In this document: in pieces, positions 8,405 to 15,941 of the stretch
Layout: each line of letters starts with the position of its first letter
Numbering within the stretch: position 1 is the stretch's first letter
Source of the DNA: JAKVBH01 sp049800955
Lineage (GTDB): Bacteria > Pseudomonadota > Alphaproteobacteria > Rhodobacterales > Rhodobacteraceae
DNA: 64,000 bases
Direction of reading: 5' to 3'
NCBI RefSeq assembly: GCF_049800955.1
Contig: NZ_JBNAGA010000002.1
Span: 310,001 to 374,000, forward strand
Program-made: the position numbers and the translations under genes
Notes under the pieces: generated by a model
The model's database searches: none
Told to the model about the DNA's origin: nothing
What the model saw: the letters and a program-made list of their open reading frames with translations, nothing else

Positions 8405-8761
8405 ATGTTGAGATACCTAGCCCTCTTCGCAATGCTATCGGCACCGGTTGCGGCAGAGATGTCGCTTGTGATGGTGGAGCAGAACGGGTGTGTCTGGTGC
8501 GAGCGATGGGACGAGGAGATCGCGCCGATCTATCCAAAAACGGACGTTGGTGCTGAAGCGCCCCTCTCCCGGCTGGATATTTCAGAGGCCAACGCACAGC
8601 CGGATGTGTTTTCCGGGCGCGTCAGTTTCACGCCAACCTTCGTGCTTCTGCGCGATGGCGTCGAAGTAGATCGCCTGCAAGGCTATCCCGGAGAAGACTT
8701 TTTCTGGCCCGTGCTGGAGCAAATGGTGGAACGCGCGGCACGTTCGGAGGAACAGGGATGA
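8405..8761 (+). CDS. soxS: SoxS, periplasmic thioredoxin-like protein
   Basis: Protein of 118 residues with a short signal peptide (MLRYLALFAML to VAA, residue 17), the redox motif CVWC (29-32) and the cis-proline segment FTPTF. SoxS proteins reactivate or protect SoxYZ cysteines during thiosulfate oxidation. ATG 8405 is preceded by AAGGAA, and the first secretion-like stretch begins here, so upstream in-frame Met codons are not used. It leads the plus-strand soxS-soxR-soxT unit and overlaps soxR by 4 nt. Confidence 0.92.
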   Translation: MLRYLALFAMLSAPVAAEMSLVMVEQNGCVWCERWDEEIAPIYPKTDVGAEAPLSRLDISEANAQPDVFSGRVSFTPTFVLLRDGVEVDRLQGYPGEDFFWPVLEQMVERAARSEEQG

Positions 8762-9102
8762 AAGATACGGCCCTACCGGTCTTCGACGCACATACATGCG
8801 AAGAAGATCTCGAAAAGATGATGAACAGCGCGACGCGCGCTGCAAACTTTCTCAAGGCGCTTGGCCATGAAGGGCGGCTGATGATCTTGTGCCATCTGGC
8901 GACGGGTGAAAAATCCGTGACCGAGTTGGAAGATCTCCTGAGCGCGCGCCAGGCGGCTGTGTCGCAGCAATTGTCTCGTCTGCGCCTCGAAGGCCTCGTG
9001 ACGCCGCGACGGGACGGCAAGACGATCTATTATTCATTGGCCGATGACAGGCCCAGGCAAATCATGGAAGTTGTCTACGACATGTTCTGTAAGCCTGACT
9101 GA
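8758..9102 (+). CDS. soxR: SoxR, ArsR-family sulfur-responsive repressor
   Basis: Protein of 114 residues with an ArsR winged helix (TELEDLLSARQAAVSQQLSRLRLEGLV as the recognition helices). Cysteines are at 14, 45 and 111. The Cys45 (ILCHL) and Cys111 (DMFC) pair, 66 residues apart, matches in context and spacing the redox pair of SqrR and BigR, which sense persulfides by forming a polysulfide bridge. It probably represses the divergent sox genes until reactive sulfur is present. The start overlaps the soxS stop (ATGA). It should not be confused with the enterobacterial MerR-type superoxide regulator SoxR. Confidence 0.93.
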   Translation: MKDTALPVFDAHTCEEDLEKMMNSATRAANFLKALGHEGRLMILCHLATGEKSVTELEDLLSARQAAVSQQLSRLRLEGLVTPRRDGKTIYYSLADDRPRQIMEVVYDMFCKPD

Positions 9103-9148
9103 GGCGCGGAAGGTCAGGCGCATCGGAGGGTCAGGGAGGGCACGCCGT

Positions 9149-10207
9149 ATGCTGGAGTTGCTGGGAGAACACTGGACCGTTGCGTTTTTTGGCGCTTTGG
9201 GCGGAATGGCGCTCGGCTTGGCGGCGCGCTTGGGGCGCTTCTGCACGCTGGGCGCGATCGAAGACGTGATGTATTCCAGCTCATCTCTCAGATTGCGGAT
9301 GTGGGGGCTGTCCATAGGCACTGCCATTCTCGCAAGTTTCTCCGCCATGGCCCTCGGCCTGTTTGACCCACAGGGTTCAATCTATCTCAGCCAGACATGG
9401 AATCCTCTCTCGACAATTATTGGGGGGCTTTTGTTTGGCTACGGTATGGCCATCGCCGGAAACTGCGGTTTTGGCGCACTGGCGCGGCTGGGGGGCGGCG
9501 ATATCAGGGCCTTCGTGATTGTCCTTATCATCGGGGTGGCGGCCTACGTCATGTCGTCCGGTCCTCTCGCCTCGGCGCGCGTGTTTCTCTTTCCACCCAT
9601 GGAAGCAGAGCAATCGCAAAGTCTGGTCTTCGCCCTATCTCGGTGGCTCCAGCTGGACGTTGCCCTGATTGGCATCGTGATCGGATTGATCCTGTGTCTG
9701 TCCTCATTATCCTCCAGCATCCTGCGCAGCTCGTGGAATGCCGTGCTCTGGAGTATCGTTGTCGGCCTGACGATCGCAGGCGGATGGATTGGCACACATT
9801 GGGTCGCCACCCATGGGTTTGAAGCAACGCCCATCGTTTCGCACACCTTCTCGACCCCTGTCGGGGACACGCTGATCTATGCAATGCTCTCGTCAGGTTT
9901 GACCGTCAGCTTTGGCATCGGATCTGTGTTTGGCGTCGTATTGGGGGCAGCGTTTGGATCCTTTGGCAAAGGACAGTTTCGCTGGGAAGCCTGTGATGAC
10001 CCGCGCGAGTTGCGCCGCCAAATGACCGGCGCTTGGCTCATGGGATTCGGGGCGGTCCTGTCGCTGGGTTGCTCCGTCGGACAGGGCCTGTCTGCGATGT
10101 CTTTGCTGGCCTATTCCGCGCCGGTGGCCTTGTTGGCCATCTTTGCAGGAGCTTGGTTGGGCCTCAGACAAATGGTCGAAGGTTTCTCCCTGGGCAGCGC
10201 CCGCTAG
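9149..10207 (+). CDS. soxT: SoxT, YeeE/YedE-family sulfur transporter
   Basis: Integral membrane protein of 352 residues with about nine hydrophobic segments. It shows the three Cys-containing signatures of the YeeE/YedE (TsuA) family: GRFCTLGAIED near the N-terminus, AGNCGFGALARLGGGD in the middle and LGCSVGQGLSAMS near the C-terminus. TsuA homologues import thiosulfate through a path lined by these cysteines. As the third gene of soxS-R-T it likely moves thiosulfate or another inorganic sulfur species across the inner membrane. ATG 9149 was chosen over an in-frame Met 105 nt upstream because GGGAGGG precedes it and the upstream part overlaps soxR. It converges with fliP with a 4-nt overlap. 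Confidence 0.87.
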   Translation: MLELLGEHWTVAFFGALGGMALGLAARLGRFCTLGAIEDVMYSSSSLRLRMWGLSIGTAILASFSAMALGLFDPQGSIYLSQTWNPLSTIIGGLLFGYGMAIAGNCGFGALARLGGGDIRAFVIVLIIGVAAYVMSSGPLASARVFLFPPMEAEQSQSLVFALSRWLQLDVALIGIVIGLILCLSSLSSSILRSSWNAVLWSIVVGLTIAGGWIGTHWVATHGFEATPIVSHTFSTPVGDTLIYAMLSSGLTVSFGIGSVFGVVLGAAFGSFGKGQFRWEACDDPRELRRQMTGAWLMGFGAVLSLGCSVGQGLSAMSLLAYSAPVALLAIFAGAWLGLRQMVEGFSLGSAR

Positions 10208-10932
10208 AAATAGCTTCGCACGAGGCTTTCTGACAACAGGCTCCAGCCATCCGCGACAACGAAAAACGCGAGCTTGAAGGGCAGGGAAACGATTGCGGGG
10301 GGTACCATCATCATCCCCATCGACATCAAAACCGCCGCAACCACGAGATCAATAATCAAAAACGGCATGAAGATCAGGAAACCGATCTGAAAGGCCCGCG
10401 CGATCTCCGACAGCATGAAGCTTGGAACAAGAATACTGAGGGGGGCTTCTGGCGACAACGTCGGAGGATCTTCCGGAAACCGCAAGCTTGCCATGGATTG
10501 GAACGTGGTGTCATCCAAACGTCCCGCCATGAAACCCCTAAAAGGCTCCAAAGCCAGCTGGAAGCCCTCTTCAATCGGCAGAGTTTCGTTCAAAACCGGC
10601 GCAATACCAGCCTGCCATGCCTCGACAAAAACCGGCTCCATAATGAAGTACGTCAGAAACAGAGCGAGAGAGACAAGCAGCATATTGGGCGGCGATTGTT
10701 GCAGGCCCAAAGCCTGTCTCAGGATCGCAAAAACGGTGATCAAGAACGGGAAACAGGTGATCATGATGGCGATCCCTGGCGCAAGGCTCAGGACCGTGAT
10801 CAACAAAAGAAGTTGAATTGACGTCGTCGTGAGCGACCCGTTTTCGCCCAACGACAGTGATAGCTCCTGCGCCGCGGCAGGCCCGGCCGCAACACATATG
10901 GCCGTCAGGAAAACAAGGAGCCTCAAGATCAC
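10204..10932 (-). CDS. fliP: FliP, flagellar type III export gate protein
   Basis: Protein of 242 residues with an N-terminal signal-like segment and about four membrane segments. Family signatures include TSIQLLLLITVLSLAPGIAIMITCFPF and the C-terminal LVPSFMLSEIARAFQIGFLIFMPFLIIDLVVAAVLMSMGMMMVPP block, which is close to invariant in FliP. FliP forms the core of the export gate with FliQ and FliR, neither of which is encoded here. It is the last gene of the minus-strand fliF-H-N-P run and overlaps fliN by 4 nt. Confidence 0.96.
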   Translation of the reverse strand: MILRLLVFLTAICVAAGPAAAQELSLSLGENGSLTTTSIQLLLLITVLSLAPGIAIMITCFPFLITVFAILRQALGLQQSPPNMLLVSLALFLTYFIMEPVFVEAWQAGIAPVLNETLPIEEGFQLALEPFRGFMAGRLDDTTFQSMASLRFPEDPPTLSPEAPLSILVPSFMLSEIARAFQIGFLIFMPFLIIDLVVAAVLMSMGMMMVPPAIVSLPFKLAFFVVADGWSLLSESLVRSYF

Positions 10933-11213
10933 GCAAGACCCCCGCGCAGCTCAACCACATCTGTAAGCCGAACCACGAGTTGACCATCCGGGCCGCCTTC
11001 AGATTCCTCGAGAACGCCACGCGCAATCAGCTTGTCACCCACATACAGTGAAACTGGGTCGTCAACCTGTGCATCCAGCGTCAAGACGGATTGGGGGCCC
11101 AGTGCCAAAAGCTCTGCAACTGTCGGGCGCGCCTTCCCCACGCTCACGGTTATTTCAATTGGAACGCCCGTGAACGGGTTGTTTTCGGTTGCAAGACCAG
11201 CGCCTTCAGACAT
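10929..11213 (-). CDS. fliN: FliN, flagellar motor switch protein
   Basis: Protein of 94 residues with the SpoA (surface presentation of antigens) fold. PIEITVSVGKARPTVAELLALGPQSVLTLDAQVDDPVSLYVGDKLIARGVL is the FliN core that forms the C-ring. I chose ATG 11213 because it places the FliN fold near the N-terminus; the longer reading runs back through fliH. It overlaps fliH by 8 nt and fliP by 4 nt, so the genes are translationally coupled. It is at the short end for FliN, as in other alphaproteobacteria. Confidence 0.92.
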   Translation of the reverse strand: MSEGAGLATENNPFTGVPIEITVSVGKARPTVAELLALGPQSVLTLDAQVDDPVSLYVGDKLIARGVLEESEGGPDGQLVVRLTDVVELRGGLA

Positions 11214-11808
11214 GTCTCTGCTCCTTTTGTGGGGAATGGTTAAAGGCCTCAATGGCGTCGCGCAGCTCTTCCAGCAGGGCATCAAAATCAAGCGCCATCT
11301 CGCCATCGGCAAAACTGATTTGCACCTGTCCCGCCGTCAGAGACCTGTCTTCGACAACACTGACTTCAATGTCCTTAAGGCGGTCAGCCAAACGCTTCAT
11401 GATTGCGATATTGTCCGGTGCGACCGAAAGGACGACCCGCATATCGTCCGCATTCAGCGGCAGCTTTTGGAGCTCCTCGGCAACCTTTGGCGCAATGGCG
11501 ATGCGCGAGAGTTCTGGCAGAAACTGCGCAAACATTGCATCAAACACATTAGTCAACGAGCCGATTACGTGCGTGCAAGCCTCTTGATAGGTAAACGACA
11601 TGTCGCGCAGATTTTGTGCGAGATCTGCTGCCACCTGCATCTGCTCGGCCTGATTGGCTCCGACAGCATCGTCCCAGCCAGCTTTGTATCCATCTTCATA
11701 GGCCTCTAGCCTCAAGACTTCGGTCGCTTCCTCAGAGGCTATCGGCGCGCTGACACTCGCCAGCTCAATGACATCTCCAAAGTCTTCCAACAAATGCGCT
11801 ATACTCAT
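11206..11808 (-). CDS. fliH: FliH-like flagellar export apparatus protein
   Basis: Cytoplasmic protein of 200 residues between fliF and fliN, the normal place of fliH or fliG-fliH. The N-terminal half has YEDGYKAGWDDAVGANQAEQ, a segment typical of FliH/YscL proteins. The C-terminal half (VVLSVAPDNIAIMKRLADRL, LTAGQVQISFADGEMALDFDALLEELRDAIEAF) fits the ATPase regulator fold. FliH would tether the export ATPase FliI to the C-ring. Sequence conservation in this family is weak, so context carries much of the call. The start overlaps the fliF stop. Confidence 0.75.
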   Translation of the reverse strand: MSIAHLLEDFGDVIELASVSAPIASEEATEVLRLEAYEDGYKAGWDDAVGANQAEQMQVAADLAQNLRDMSFTYQEACTHVIGSLTNVFDAMFAQFLPELSRIAIAPKVAEELQKLPLNADDMRVVLSVAPDNIAIMKRLADRLKDIEVSVVEDRSLTAGQVQISFADGEMALDFDALLEELRDAIEAFNHSPQKEQRHV

Positions 11809-13439
11809 CAGACCTTCTCCCCTTTCTCATCAAGCCACCCGCGAAGCACCTCGACAGTCTCTTCCTGGCGTTCGCTAATGAGTGTTCGCAGGCGTTCGAC
11901 TGGATCCTCCGGTGGCGCGACGTCTTCTTCAAAGAGTGATGGCGACGCGACCGGCGCGAAACCGCCCGACCCGTCATCGATTTCCCCATCCAAGGCGAGG
12001 GTGTTTGCGCCCAGCGCTTCCGGCGCACCGTTCACATCAGACACAGGCCCGGCCAGTGCCGGCACGCTATCTGTATTTGCACCGCTTGTCAGAATTGGGC
12101 GCACCACGAAGAGCCCAAGGATAAGCGCAACCAAACCAGCAACCGCCATCTGGATCAAAGACATGATATCCAGCGACATCCCGTCCATCAGCCCTGTGCC
12201 TGCCGGCGTGCCCTCGGTTCCAATTGGTGTGAATGGCATGGACTTGATCGTCAGCGTATCACCACGTTCCGCATCAAGGCCAACGGCAGAAGATACGAGT
12301 TCCCGGAGGGCCTCTATTTCTGCGTCAGGCAATGGTTCGATAGTTGTTTGCCCTTGTGCGTCGGTCACTGGCGTACCGTTAACCAAAACAGCCACGCTGA
12401 GCTTGCGAACAGCACCCGGCGCCCGCACGATCTCGCGCTCCGTTTGCGAGACTTCGTAATTCACTCTCTCGCGTGTTTCGCTGTTTTGCGAATTGCTTCC
12501 ACCGCCCGCAGCATCTCCATCCGGGAGGTTGGAGGCCACGGTGACATCTCCACCGCCAGCGTCTGAACTCGTATTGCTGCGTTCCTCGGTATCTGTACTG
12601 ATGGCGACTCGACTTTCCGGATCAACAAGTCGCTCCCGGATCGACTCGGTTTCCGTGACCGTATCGACAGCCACCTCAACGACAGCGTTTCCATAGCCAA
12701 CGCGCGCTTCAAGCAAACGCAGAACTTGCTCACGCAACTTTTGCGCGCGATCAGCACCGGCCAGCACTGGTGCATCGTCTGCTGCGGAAGTGACGAGCCC
12801 GCCGTTCCCATCAATCACTGCGACATCGTTGGGATCCAGCCCGGCAACAGCGGACGCCACCAGGAATTTGAACGCCTTTGCTTGACCCGCCCCAAGTTCA
12901 GCACCGCCAACGGTTGTCACGGAGATTGACGCGGACGGACGCAGGTCTCTTTGGAACGGATTGGAGGAGGCATTCGCGATGTGCACGCGAGCACTCCGAA
13001 TCTGTGGGTTAGCGAGTATCGTTCTGGCCAGCTCGCCTTCTTTCGCACGCCAATAGGCAGCGTCAAACATTTGCGATGTCGTGCCAAAACCCGTCAATGA
13101 GTCGAGCAATTCATAGCCCTTGGACCCGTTGGCAGGCATGCCTTCGCTCGCCAGTGTCATGCGCAGTTCATCGCGCTGTTGGTGCGGGACGAAAATCGAA
13201 CCGCCACGTACGTCAAAAGCAACGCCCCGCTGTTCCAGCGCCTGCACAACGTCTCCCGCCGGACCGCTTTCTAGCCCGGAATACAAAAGCGCCATGGATG
13301 GCTGCGACGCCATACGAAAAACTACAAATACCGCTGTGAGCATCGCAACAGCCGCCGCAACGACGGCGACTTGCTTGCTGGGAGACAAAGCGATCCAATT
13401 CTTGGCAATTTGCTGCACGTCCAACCTCCGATTCACCAA
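11808..13439 (-). CDS. fliF: FliF, flagellar MS-ring protein
   Basis: Protein of 543 residues with an N-terminal membrane segment (about residues 22-42), the ring-building domain GLESGPAGDVVQALEQRGVAFDVRGGSIFVPHQQRDELRMTLASEGMP and RTILANPQIRSARVHIANASSNPF. A second membrane segment lies near residues 430-450 (LIQMAVAGLVALILGLFVV). The C-terminal tail is acidic and should bind FliG. An Asp/Gly/Ser/Asn-rich insert (about 285-315) separates periplasmic domains. It diverges from fliL across a 98-nt gap with a CtrA-like box. fliG is not in this window. Confidence 0.95.
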   Translation of the reverse strand: MVNRRLDVQQIAKNWIALSPSKQVAVVAAAVAMLTAVFVVFRMASQPSMALLYSGLESGPAGDVVQALEQRGVAFDVRGGSIFVPHQQRDELRMTLASEGMPANGSKGYELLDSLTGFGTTSQMFDAAYWRAKEGELARTILANPQIRSARVHIANASSNPFQRDLRPSASISVTTVGGAELGAGQAKAFKFLVASAVAGLDPNDVAVIDGNGGLVTSAADDAPVLAGADRAQKLREQVLRLLEARVGYGNAVVEVAVDTVTETESIRERLVDPESRVAISTDTEERSNTSSDAGGGDVTVASNLPDGDAAGGGSNSQNSETRERVNYEVSQTEREIVRAPGAVRKLSVAVLVNGTPVTDAQGQTTIEPLPDAEIEALRELVSSAVGLDAERGDTLTIKSMPFTPIGTEGTPAGTGLMDGMSLDIMSLIQMAVAGLVALILGLFVVRPILTSGANTDSVPALAGPVSDVNGAPEALGANTLALDGEIDDGSGGFAPVASPSLFEEDVAPPEDPVERLRTLISERQEETVEVLRGWLDEKGEKV

Positions 13440-13478
13440 ACGTTCTGCTTGGATATTCCGATCAATGGGCCATCAGGC

Positions 13479-13493
13479 TTAATAATCGGTTAG
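13479..13493. promoter_or_regulatory. CtrA-like box between fliF and fliL
   Basis: TTAA (13479-13482), seven bases, then TTAG (13490-13493) is one mismatch from the CtrA consensus TTAA-N7-TTAA. It lies in the 98-nt divergent gap, 45 nt before fliL and 40 nt before fliF. CtrA is a known activator of flagellar genes in Rhodobacterales; the match itself is only suggestive. Confidence 0.4.
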
Positions 13494-13537
13494 TCCCCAC
13501 GCGATAAAACCGAAGCAGGCCAACTAAGGGTGATGAA

Positions 13538-14029
13538 ATGACGGACGCCGTTGCCGAAGAAGAGCTTGAACCAAAAAAAACGTCGAAACTTCCGATGCTT
13601 ATCGGACTCATTCTCGCTCTATTGGGCGGTGGAGGTGGTTTCTTCGCAGTGTATTCGGGAATGATTTTGGGTAGCGAATCGTCTGGCGACACGATGTCAG
13701 AGGAGACAGTGACGGTCGCGCCGTTGCCGGATCTGGCGTTTGTCGAAATCGAGCCTCTGATTATATCGATCGGGGCGCCAGCGCTGCGTCAGCATTTGCG
13801 TTTCCGCGCGCATCTTGAAGTCAACGAAGCCTACAAGAGTGATGTCGAGAAGCTTTTGCCCCGAGTCGTTGATGTCATGAACAGCTACTTGCGTGCTCTG
13901 GACATCGACGACCTCGAGGACTCGCTGGCACTCCATCGGCTTAGATCTCAATTGCTGAGGCGTGTGGAACTTGTGACCGGCGAAGGTCGCGTGAACGACA
14001 TCCTGATTATGGAATTCGTGCTGAATTAA
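13538..14029 (+). CDS. fliL: FliL, flagellar basal-body-associated protein
   Basis: Protein of 163 residues: a charged cytoplasmic N-terminus (EEELEPKKTSK), one membrane segment (about 19-42, Gly-rich) and a periplasmic domain with LRFRAHLEVNEAYKSDVEKLLPRVVDVMNSYLRALDIDDLED and the terminal VNDILIMEFVLN. This is the FliL stomatin-like fold that rings the stator and supports torque. First gene of a plus-strand motor unit. The AGGG before the ATG is a weak Shine-Dalgarno. Confidence 0.93.
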   Translation: MTDAVAEEELEPKKTSKLPMLIGLILALLGGGGGFFAVYSGMILGSESSGDTMSEETVTVAPLPDLAFVEIEPLIISIGAPALRQHLRFRAHLEVNEAYKSDVEKLLPRVVDVMNSYLRALDIDDLEDSLALHRLRSQLLRRVELVTGEGRVNDILIMEFVLN

Positions 14030-14040
14030 AGGAATGATCC

Positions 14041-14406
14041 ATGGATCTGATAGCTGATATCTTACTGGTCTCTGGCGCACTGGGTGCTGGTCTGTATTGT
14101 TTCGTCCTGTCGCGCAAACTCGCCAAATTCAATGACTTGGAAAAAGGCGTTGGCGGCGCTGTCGCTGTGTTATCCGGCCAGGTCGATGATCTAACAAAAG
14201 CCCTCGAAAAAGCGAAGGGCAGCGCAACGGTAGAAACCCAGCGTTTAGAAGAGCTTACGAAACGAGCAGAAAACGCATCAAAGCATCTAGAGCTCATGAT
14301 GGCCTCTATGCACGATCTGCCTGAACACCCCAAGCAACCGCAAGCGCCCAAAGTTAACGAAAAAGGCGATCCTGTATTTTCGAGTTTTGCACGGAGGACA
14401 GGGTAG
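14041..14406 (+). CDS. Membrane-anchored coiled-coil protein, flagellar cluster
   Basis: Protein of 121 residues of unknown function. An N-terminal membrane segment (about residues 5-22) is followed by a heptad-rich helical stretch (about 30-92, LEKGVGGAVAVLSGQVDDL and onward) and a polar Pro-rich tail (HPKQPQAPK). It starts 11 nt after fliL and its TAG stop overlaps the GTG start of the next gene, so it is surely translated with the motor genes. The position suggests a motor or basal-body accessory role. It resembles short alphaproteobacterial flagellar-operon proteins given only DUF names (possibly DUF6468, from memory). Confidence 0.72.
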   Translation: MDLIADILLVSGALGAGLYCFVLSRKLAKFNDLEKGVGGAVAVLSGQVDDLTKALEKAKGSATVETQRLEELTKRAENASKHLELMMASMHDLPEHPKQPQAPKVNEKGDPVFSSFARRTG

Positions 14407-14990
14407 TGGGACAGGCAAAGCAGTTAAAAAAACGCGGGAAAGGTACTTTGGCCGCCGTCGCAGCTCTATTGATCCTTTCTGCGCTCGTAAGGCTGGGAGA
14501 TAGCGCGGGCCAGGCATTTGCGAGAGAAGGCGAGGTATCAACCTCCGAGGCTTCACAGTCCACTACTCCAGAACGCACGCTCGATGACATTTCTGCCGTT
14601 CTCGAAGCACTCAAAGAGCGCGAAGAGCGAGTCTTGGCCTCTGAGAAGAAAATCGATCGTAGGATGGCCGTTCTCGCGCAGGCCGATGCAGAGATCCAAG
14701 CAAGGCTAGAAGCTCTGGCTGCCGCGGAAGCATCACTCAAAGAGACTCTCGCCCTTGCGGATCAAGCGGCAGAGAAAGATCTCACACGTCTGACGGCAGT
14801 TTATGAAAACATGAAGCCGAAAGAGGCAGCGGCATTATTCGAGACAATGGATCCTAGCTTTGCTGCAGGCTTCTTGGGCCGGATGAAACCCACGGCCGCA
14901 GCCGGCATCATGGCAGGCTTGCAACCTGAAACAGCCTACTCAATATCAGTCGTACTTGCGGGGCGTAATTCTGAGGTCCCAACGCAATAG
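14406..14990 (+). CDS. motE: MotE-like flagellar motor chaperone
   Basis: Protein of 194 residues: a basic N-terminus, one membrane segment (about 13-29), a long coiled coil (about 60-115), then a conserved C-terminal domain. The C-terminal domain includes VYENMKPKEAAALFETMDPSFAAGFLGRMKPTAAAGIMAGLQPETAYSISVVLAGRN. The paired MKP-x-AA-x-(L/I) elements are the MgtE-N-like repeats of MotE/YlxF proteins. In other alphaproteobacteria MotE stabilises the periplasmic motor protein MotC. The start is GTG, overlapping the upstream stop codon. It is not MotB: it has no OmpA-like peptidoglycan-binding domain. Confidence 0.75.
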   Translation: MGQAKQLKKRGKGTLAAVAALLILSALVRLGDSAGQAFAREGEVSTSEASQSTTPERTLDDISAVLEALKEREERVLASEKKIDRRMAVLAQADAEIQARLEALAAAEASLKETLALADQAAEKDLTRLTAVYENMKPKEAAALFETMDPSFAAGFLGRMKPTAAAGIMAGLQPETAYSISVVLAGRNSEVPTQ

Positions 14991-15071
14991 ATTCACGAAG
15001 ATCACTCCGGAACAACTCACACAATCTTAACTCGCATAGTTCACACATAGACTAAAGATTTGGGGATCGAT

Positions 15072-15941
15072 ATGATTGGTTTTGCTGGGATAGCTTGCGT
15101 ATTTATCATGGTATTCGGTGGCTACATTCTAGCCGGCGGAAAAATGGGAATTATCATCAAGGCTCTGCCATTTGAGATGATAATGATTGGGGGCGCCGCC
15201 GTTGGTGCTTTTCTAATTTCGAACGATATGGCAGCCGTTAAGCATACAGTTAAGGACATCGGGAAGGTATTCAAAGGGCCCAAATGGAAGCCAAGTGATT
15301 ACCAAGATTTGCTATGTTTGTTATTCGAATTAATCAGGCTTTCCAAGTCAAATCCAATTGGACTCGAAGAACACATTGAAGGCCCGAGCGATAGCGAAAT
15401 CTTTGGGAGATATCCGAAAATCCAATCTGACAAAGAGGTCGTAAATCTCATTTGTGACACATTGAGATCGGCATCAATGAACTATGACGATCCGCATCAA
15501 GTTGAAGAGGTACTTGAAAAACGGATTGAGGCATCTCACCATCACGCGATGCATTCCAGTCATGCCTTGCAAACAGTAGCAGACGGCCTTCCGGCTCTTG
15601 GAATTGTTGCAGCTGTTTTGGGGATTATCAAGACAATGGGTAGCATTGATCAGCCACCAGAGATATTGGGGAAGATGATCGGTGGGGCTTTGGTTGGTAC
15701 ATTCCTAGGGGTCTTCTTGGCCTATGGATTTTTCGGACCATTCGCCGCGCGCGTTAAAGCTGTTACGGAAGAAGATGCACACTTCCCTAAACTTGTGAGA
15801 GAAGTTCTGATTGCCAATCTGCACTCTCATCCTACAAACATTTGCATTGAAGTTGGGCGTCAGAACACGCCAACACACATACGGCCAAATTTTGATGATC
15901 TTGAAGAAGCTATGAAATCCTTAAAACAGGACGCGGCATGA
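15072..15941 (+). CDS. motA: MotA, flagellar stator proton-channel subunit
   Basis: Membrane protein of 289 residues with two N-terminal and two C-terminal hydrophobic segments around a cytoplasmic loop. ALPFEMIMIGGAAVGAFLISND and the block LQTVADGLPALGIVAAVLGIIKTMGSIDQPPEILGKMIGGALVGTFLGVFLAYGFFGP are strongly MotA-like. It couples ion flow to rotation with MotB, which is not found next to it. ATG 15072 with GGGG six nt upstream is preferred to a TTG 12 nt earlier. Codons are clearly more AT-rich than in fliF-fliL, an oddity shared with the next gene. It overlaps the next gene by 4 nt. Confidence 0.93.
   Translation: MIGFAGIACVFIMVFGGYILAGGKMGIIIKALPFEMIMIGGAAVGAFLISNDMAAVKHTVKDIGKVFKGPKWKPSDYQDLLCLLFELIRLSKSNPIGLEEHIEGPSDSEIFGRYPKIQSDKEVVNLICDTLRSASMNYDDPHQVEEVLEKRIEASHHHAMHSSHALQTVADGLPALGIVAAVLGIIKTMGSIDQPPEILGKMIGGALVGTFLGVFLAYGFFGPFAARVKAVTEEDAHFPKLVREVLIANLHSHPTNICIEVGRQNTPTHIRPNFDDLEEAMKSLKQDAA

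Noticed and set aside
14406..14990. MotB as the identity of the 194-residue membrane protein before motA
   Set aside because: It has one membrane helix and a coiled coil but no OmpA-like peptidoglycan-binding domain; the C-terminal repeats fit MotE.
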